Positions 7,049-7,912 of a stretch of DNA of 7,912 nt are shown here, piece after piece (the first letter of the stretch is position 1; every line of letters starts with the position of its first letter). Location: contig USEH01000097.1 in assembly GCA_900553675.1 (NCBI GenBank), positions 1 to 7,912 on the forward strand. The letters are read 5' to 3'. Under the pieces are notes generated by a model. That model worked only from the letters and a program-made list of their open reading frames with translations. It was not told the origin of the DNA and ran no database searches. Source of the DNA: an uncultured Ruminococcus sp. Its GTDB lineage: Bacteria; Bacillota; Clostridia; Oscillospirales; Ruminococcaceae. Made by a program: the position numbers and the translations under genes.

Positions 7049-7078
7049 AGCTGTCTGAAGAAATATCTTCAGACAGCT
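7049..7078 (+). terminator. Strong hairpin 2 between hslO and the kinase-like gene (terminator-like, no T-run)
   Basis: AGCTGTCTGAAGA (7049-7061) pairs perfectly with TCTTCAGACAGCT (7066-7078) around an AATA tetraloop, a 13-bp stem. The following bases (TACTGTTTGCC) lack a proper U-run, and the opposite strand has none either. It may act as a processing or 3'-end-protecting structure, a leader element for the gene at 7124, or the trace of an inserted element. The structure itself is certain; its role is not. Confidence 0.45.
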
Positions 7079-7108
7079 TACTGTTTGCCTGACAAATCGA
7101 TAACTTGT

Positions 7109-7113
7109 GGAGG
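7109..7113 (+). promoter_or_regulatory. Ribosome binding site fixing the kinase-like gene start
   Basis: GGAGG lies 10 nt before ATG 7124. The frame is open back to an ATG-less start at 7007, but that extension runs through both hairpins and has no family resemblance. Confidence 0.75.
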
Positions 7114-7123
7114 TGTTAGCAAT

Positions 7124-7720
7124 ATGATATTGTCTTTACAAGGATGTATGGCAGTTGGTAAAACTACAGCAGTAAAATATCTGCAAGAAAACGCTCCTTA
7201 TATCAATATAAGCTATGAAATCAATACAGATATTGTTGAAGAAGTAAAAAGACGACAGCTAAATAAGAATAGATTTGATGACTATATTGAGATACAAAGA
7301 TTATGGTTGAATAAAAAAGTTTCCAGGTGGAATAAAACGAAAGACTTTCAATGTAGTGTTATGGATTTTGGCGCTGAAGAAATAGAATTCTATACACTTA
7401 ATTATCCTAAAACGATAGGAGAAAATTGGGACGTTGAGAGTGCATTAAAGAAAGAATTGGATGCTGTTAGAAAGTGCATGCCAACAAGAATATTATTTAT
7501 GGATGCTTCCGACGAAACATTAAAACAACATAAGGAAAATGATTTAACACGTACCAGAAATTTCTTTGAACATCATTTGAAATATCTTTTACCATTAAAA
7601 AGAGATTGGTTTTACGGAAAAGATAATGTTGACATTCTTATGGTTGATGGACTAGACAAGGAGCAGGTTGGTATTAAAGTTAAAGAATGGTGCGATAGAT
7701 GTATAGAAGAATACGGTTAA
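7124..7720 (+). CDS. P-loop NTPase resembling deoxynucleoside/nucleotide kinases (AAA-family ATPase)
   Basis: A 198-residue soluble protein. The Walker A motif GCMAVGKTT is at residues 7-15, right after the first beta strand (MILSLQ). A second strand ending in an acidic residue (SVMDFGAEEIEFYTLNYP, about 78-95; Asp81) fits the Walker B/DFG-like part of deoxynucleoside kinases. NDLTRTRNFFEHH (139-151) supplies arginines (Arg143, Arg145) in the position of a LID that closes over phosphate. The length and fold order suit a small-molecule kinase, but the substrate is unknown; a phosphotransferase acting on an antibiotic or nucleoside is equally possible. Codon use differs sharply from the gene before it: AAA 15 against AAG 5, and AAT 11 against AAC 1. 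This suggests horizontal acquisition. ATG 7124 follows GGAGG by 10 nt. No good promoter was found in the leader. Confidence 0.8.
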   Translation: MILSLQGCMAVGKTTAVKYLQENAPYINISYEINTDIVEEVKRRQLNKNRFDDYIEIQRLWLNKKVSRWNKTKDFQCSVMDFGAEEIEFYTLNYPKTIGENWDVESALKKELDAVRKCMPTRILFMDASDETLKQHKENDLTRTRNFFEHHLKYLLPLKRDWFYGKDNVDILMVDGLDKEQVGIKVKEWCDRCIEEYG

Positions 7721-7763
7721 AGAGATTCAAAAATCCCGATTTGTCTTTTACAGAAGCATGCAG

Positions 7764-7785
7764 GGAAACTGTGCGGACAGTTTTC
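7764..7785 (+). terminator. Possible terminator hairpin after the kinase-like gene
   Basis: GGAAACTGT (7764-7772) and ACAGTTTTC (7777-7785) form a 9-bp stem including one G-U pair, with a GCGG loop. The 3' arm contains four T, but no separate T-run follows, so termination would be modest. It sits 43 nt after the kinase-like stop codon. Confidence 0.35.
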
Positions 7786-7823
7786 AAATACAATCAAAAG
7801 TTTCATTATCATCTGGCGGCTGC

Positions 7824-7852
7824 AAAAAAAGCACGCCCAGACTAAGCGTGCT
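7824..7852 (-). terminator. Intrinsic terminator on the minus strand
   Basis: Read on the minus strand, AGCACGC (7852-7846) pairs with GCGTGCT (7836-7830) around a 9-nt loop and runs straight into a stretch of T (7830-7824). This is a textbook rho-independent terminator for a gene transcribed leftward from beyond the right edge. On the plus strand no T-run follows, so it would not end the kinase-like transcript well. Confidence 0.7.
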
Positions 7853-7912
7853 AAACTAAAAGGCACTGTAAAAAAACGCCCAAAAGCAACCGAGATTCCC
7901 CAAGCAGGAAAA
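7853..7912. other. Right-edge stretch without an assignable gene
   Basis: No start codon with a ribosome binding site was found here. The plus frame in phase with the kinase-like gene stays open from its stop (7720) to the window end, giving a lysine/glutamine-rich 64-residue reading without an ATG. A minus frame is also open across 7727-7911. One of these could be the end of a neighbouring gene or a translated repeat, but I do not recognise either. Confidence 0.3.

Noticed and set aside
7007..7123. Upstream extension of the kinase-like protein by 39 codons
   Set aside because: The extension reads through both hairpins and puts the P-loop far from the N-terminus, whereas kinases of this type begin with the strand just before Walker A. 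GGAGG before 7124 settles the start.
7758..7856. Small plus-strand ORF of 33 codons beginning at ATG 7758
   Set aside because: It lacks a ribosome binding site and overlaps two strong stem-loops, so it is most likely accidental.
7018..7888. Direct repeat CCCAAAAGCA at 7018-7027 and 7879-7888 flanking the kinase-like gene, as possible target-site duplication
   Set aside because: A shared 10-mer within about 870 AT-rich bases is not unlikely by chance, the copies are not at clear element ends, and no transposase or terminal inverted repeats were found.

Overview
The window looks like a chromosomal segment of a low-to-mid GC Firmicute of the class Clostridia, probably Oscillospirales/Ruminococcaceae. 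The reasons are strong GGAGG ribosome binding sites, sigma-A type promoters, the lon-engB (lonA-ysxC) order known from Gram-positives, a YerC/YecD-type TrpR-related regulator, and a clostridial-style Hsp33. The taxonomic call is inference from protein style and gene order, not from a marker search.

Layout. Positions 1-1645 are read on the minus strand: a single-chain iron-sulfur L-serine dehydratase (sdaA) followed downstream by the N-terminal part of a GNAT acetyltransferase that runs off the left edge. A 274-bp divergent spacer (1646-1919) holds two convincing sigma-A promoters, one for sdaA and one for lon. On the plus strand, lon (ATP-dependent protease) and engB (ribosome-assembly GTPase) overlap by 20 nt and form one unit. 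After a 139-bp gap with its own promoter comes a second plus-strand unit: yerC, a class I SAM methyltransferase (4-nt overlap) and hslO/Hsp33 (14-nt gap). From about 6981 the DNA changes character. Two tight hairpins are followed by an AT-rich P-loop nucleoside-kinase-like gene whose codon use is the reverse of its neighbour's. The final 192 bp hold further hairpins, including a minus-strand intrinsic terminator that implies a gene read leftward from beyond the right edge.

How the genes fit together. Lon, EngB and Hsp33 are protein quality-control and ribosome-assembly housekeeping functions. The regulator and methyltransferase share the hslO transcript, but their targets cannot be read from sequence. 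SdaA deaminates serine to pyruvate. The kinase-like gene is the best candidate for an acquired accessory gene.

I found no CRISPR array, rRNA, tRNA, known riboswitch, recognisable insertion sequence or clear new multigene system. The points most worth checking are the foreign-looking cassette at 6981-7912, a three-cysteine run in Hsp33, the missing C-terminal cysteine of SdaA, and a dyad upstream of yerC.
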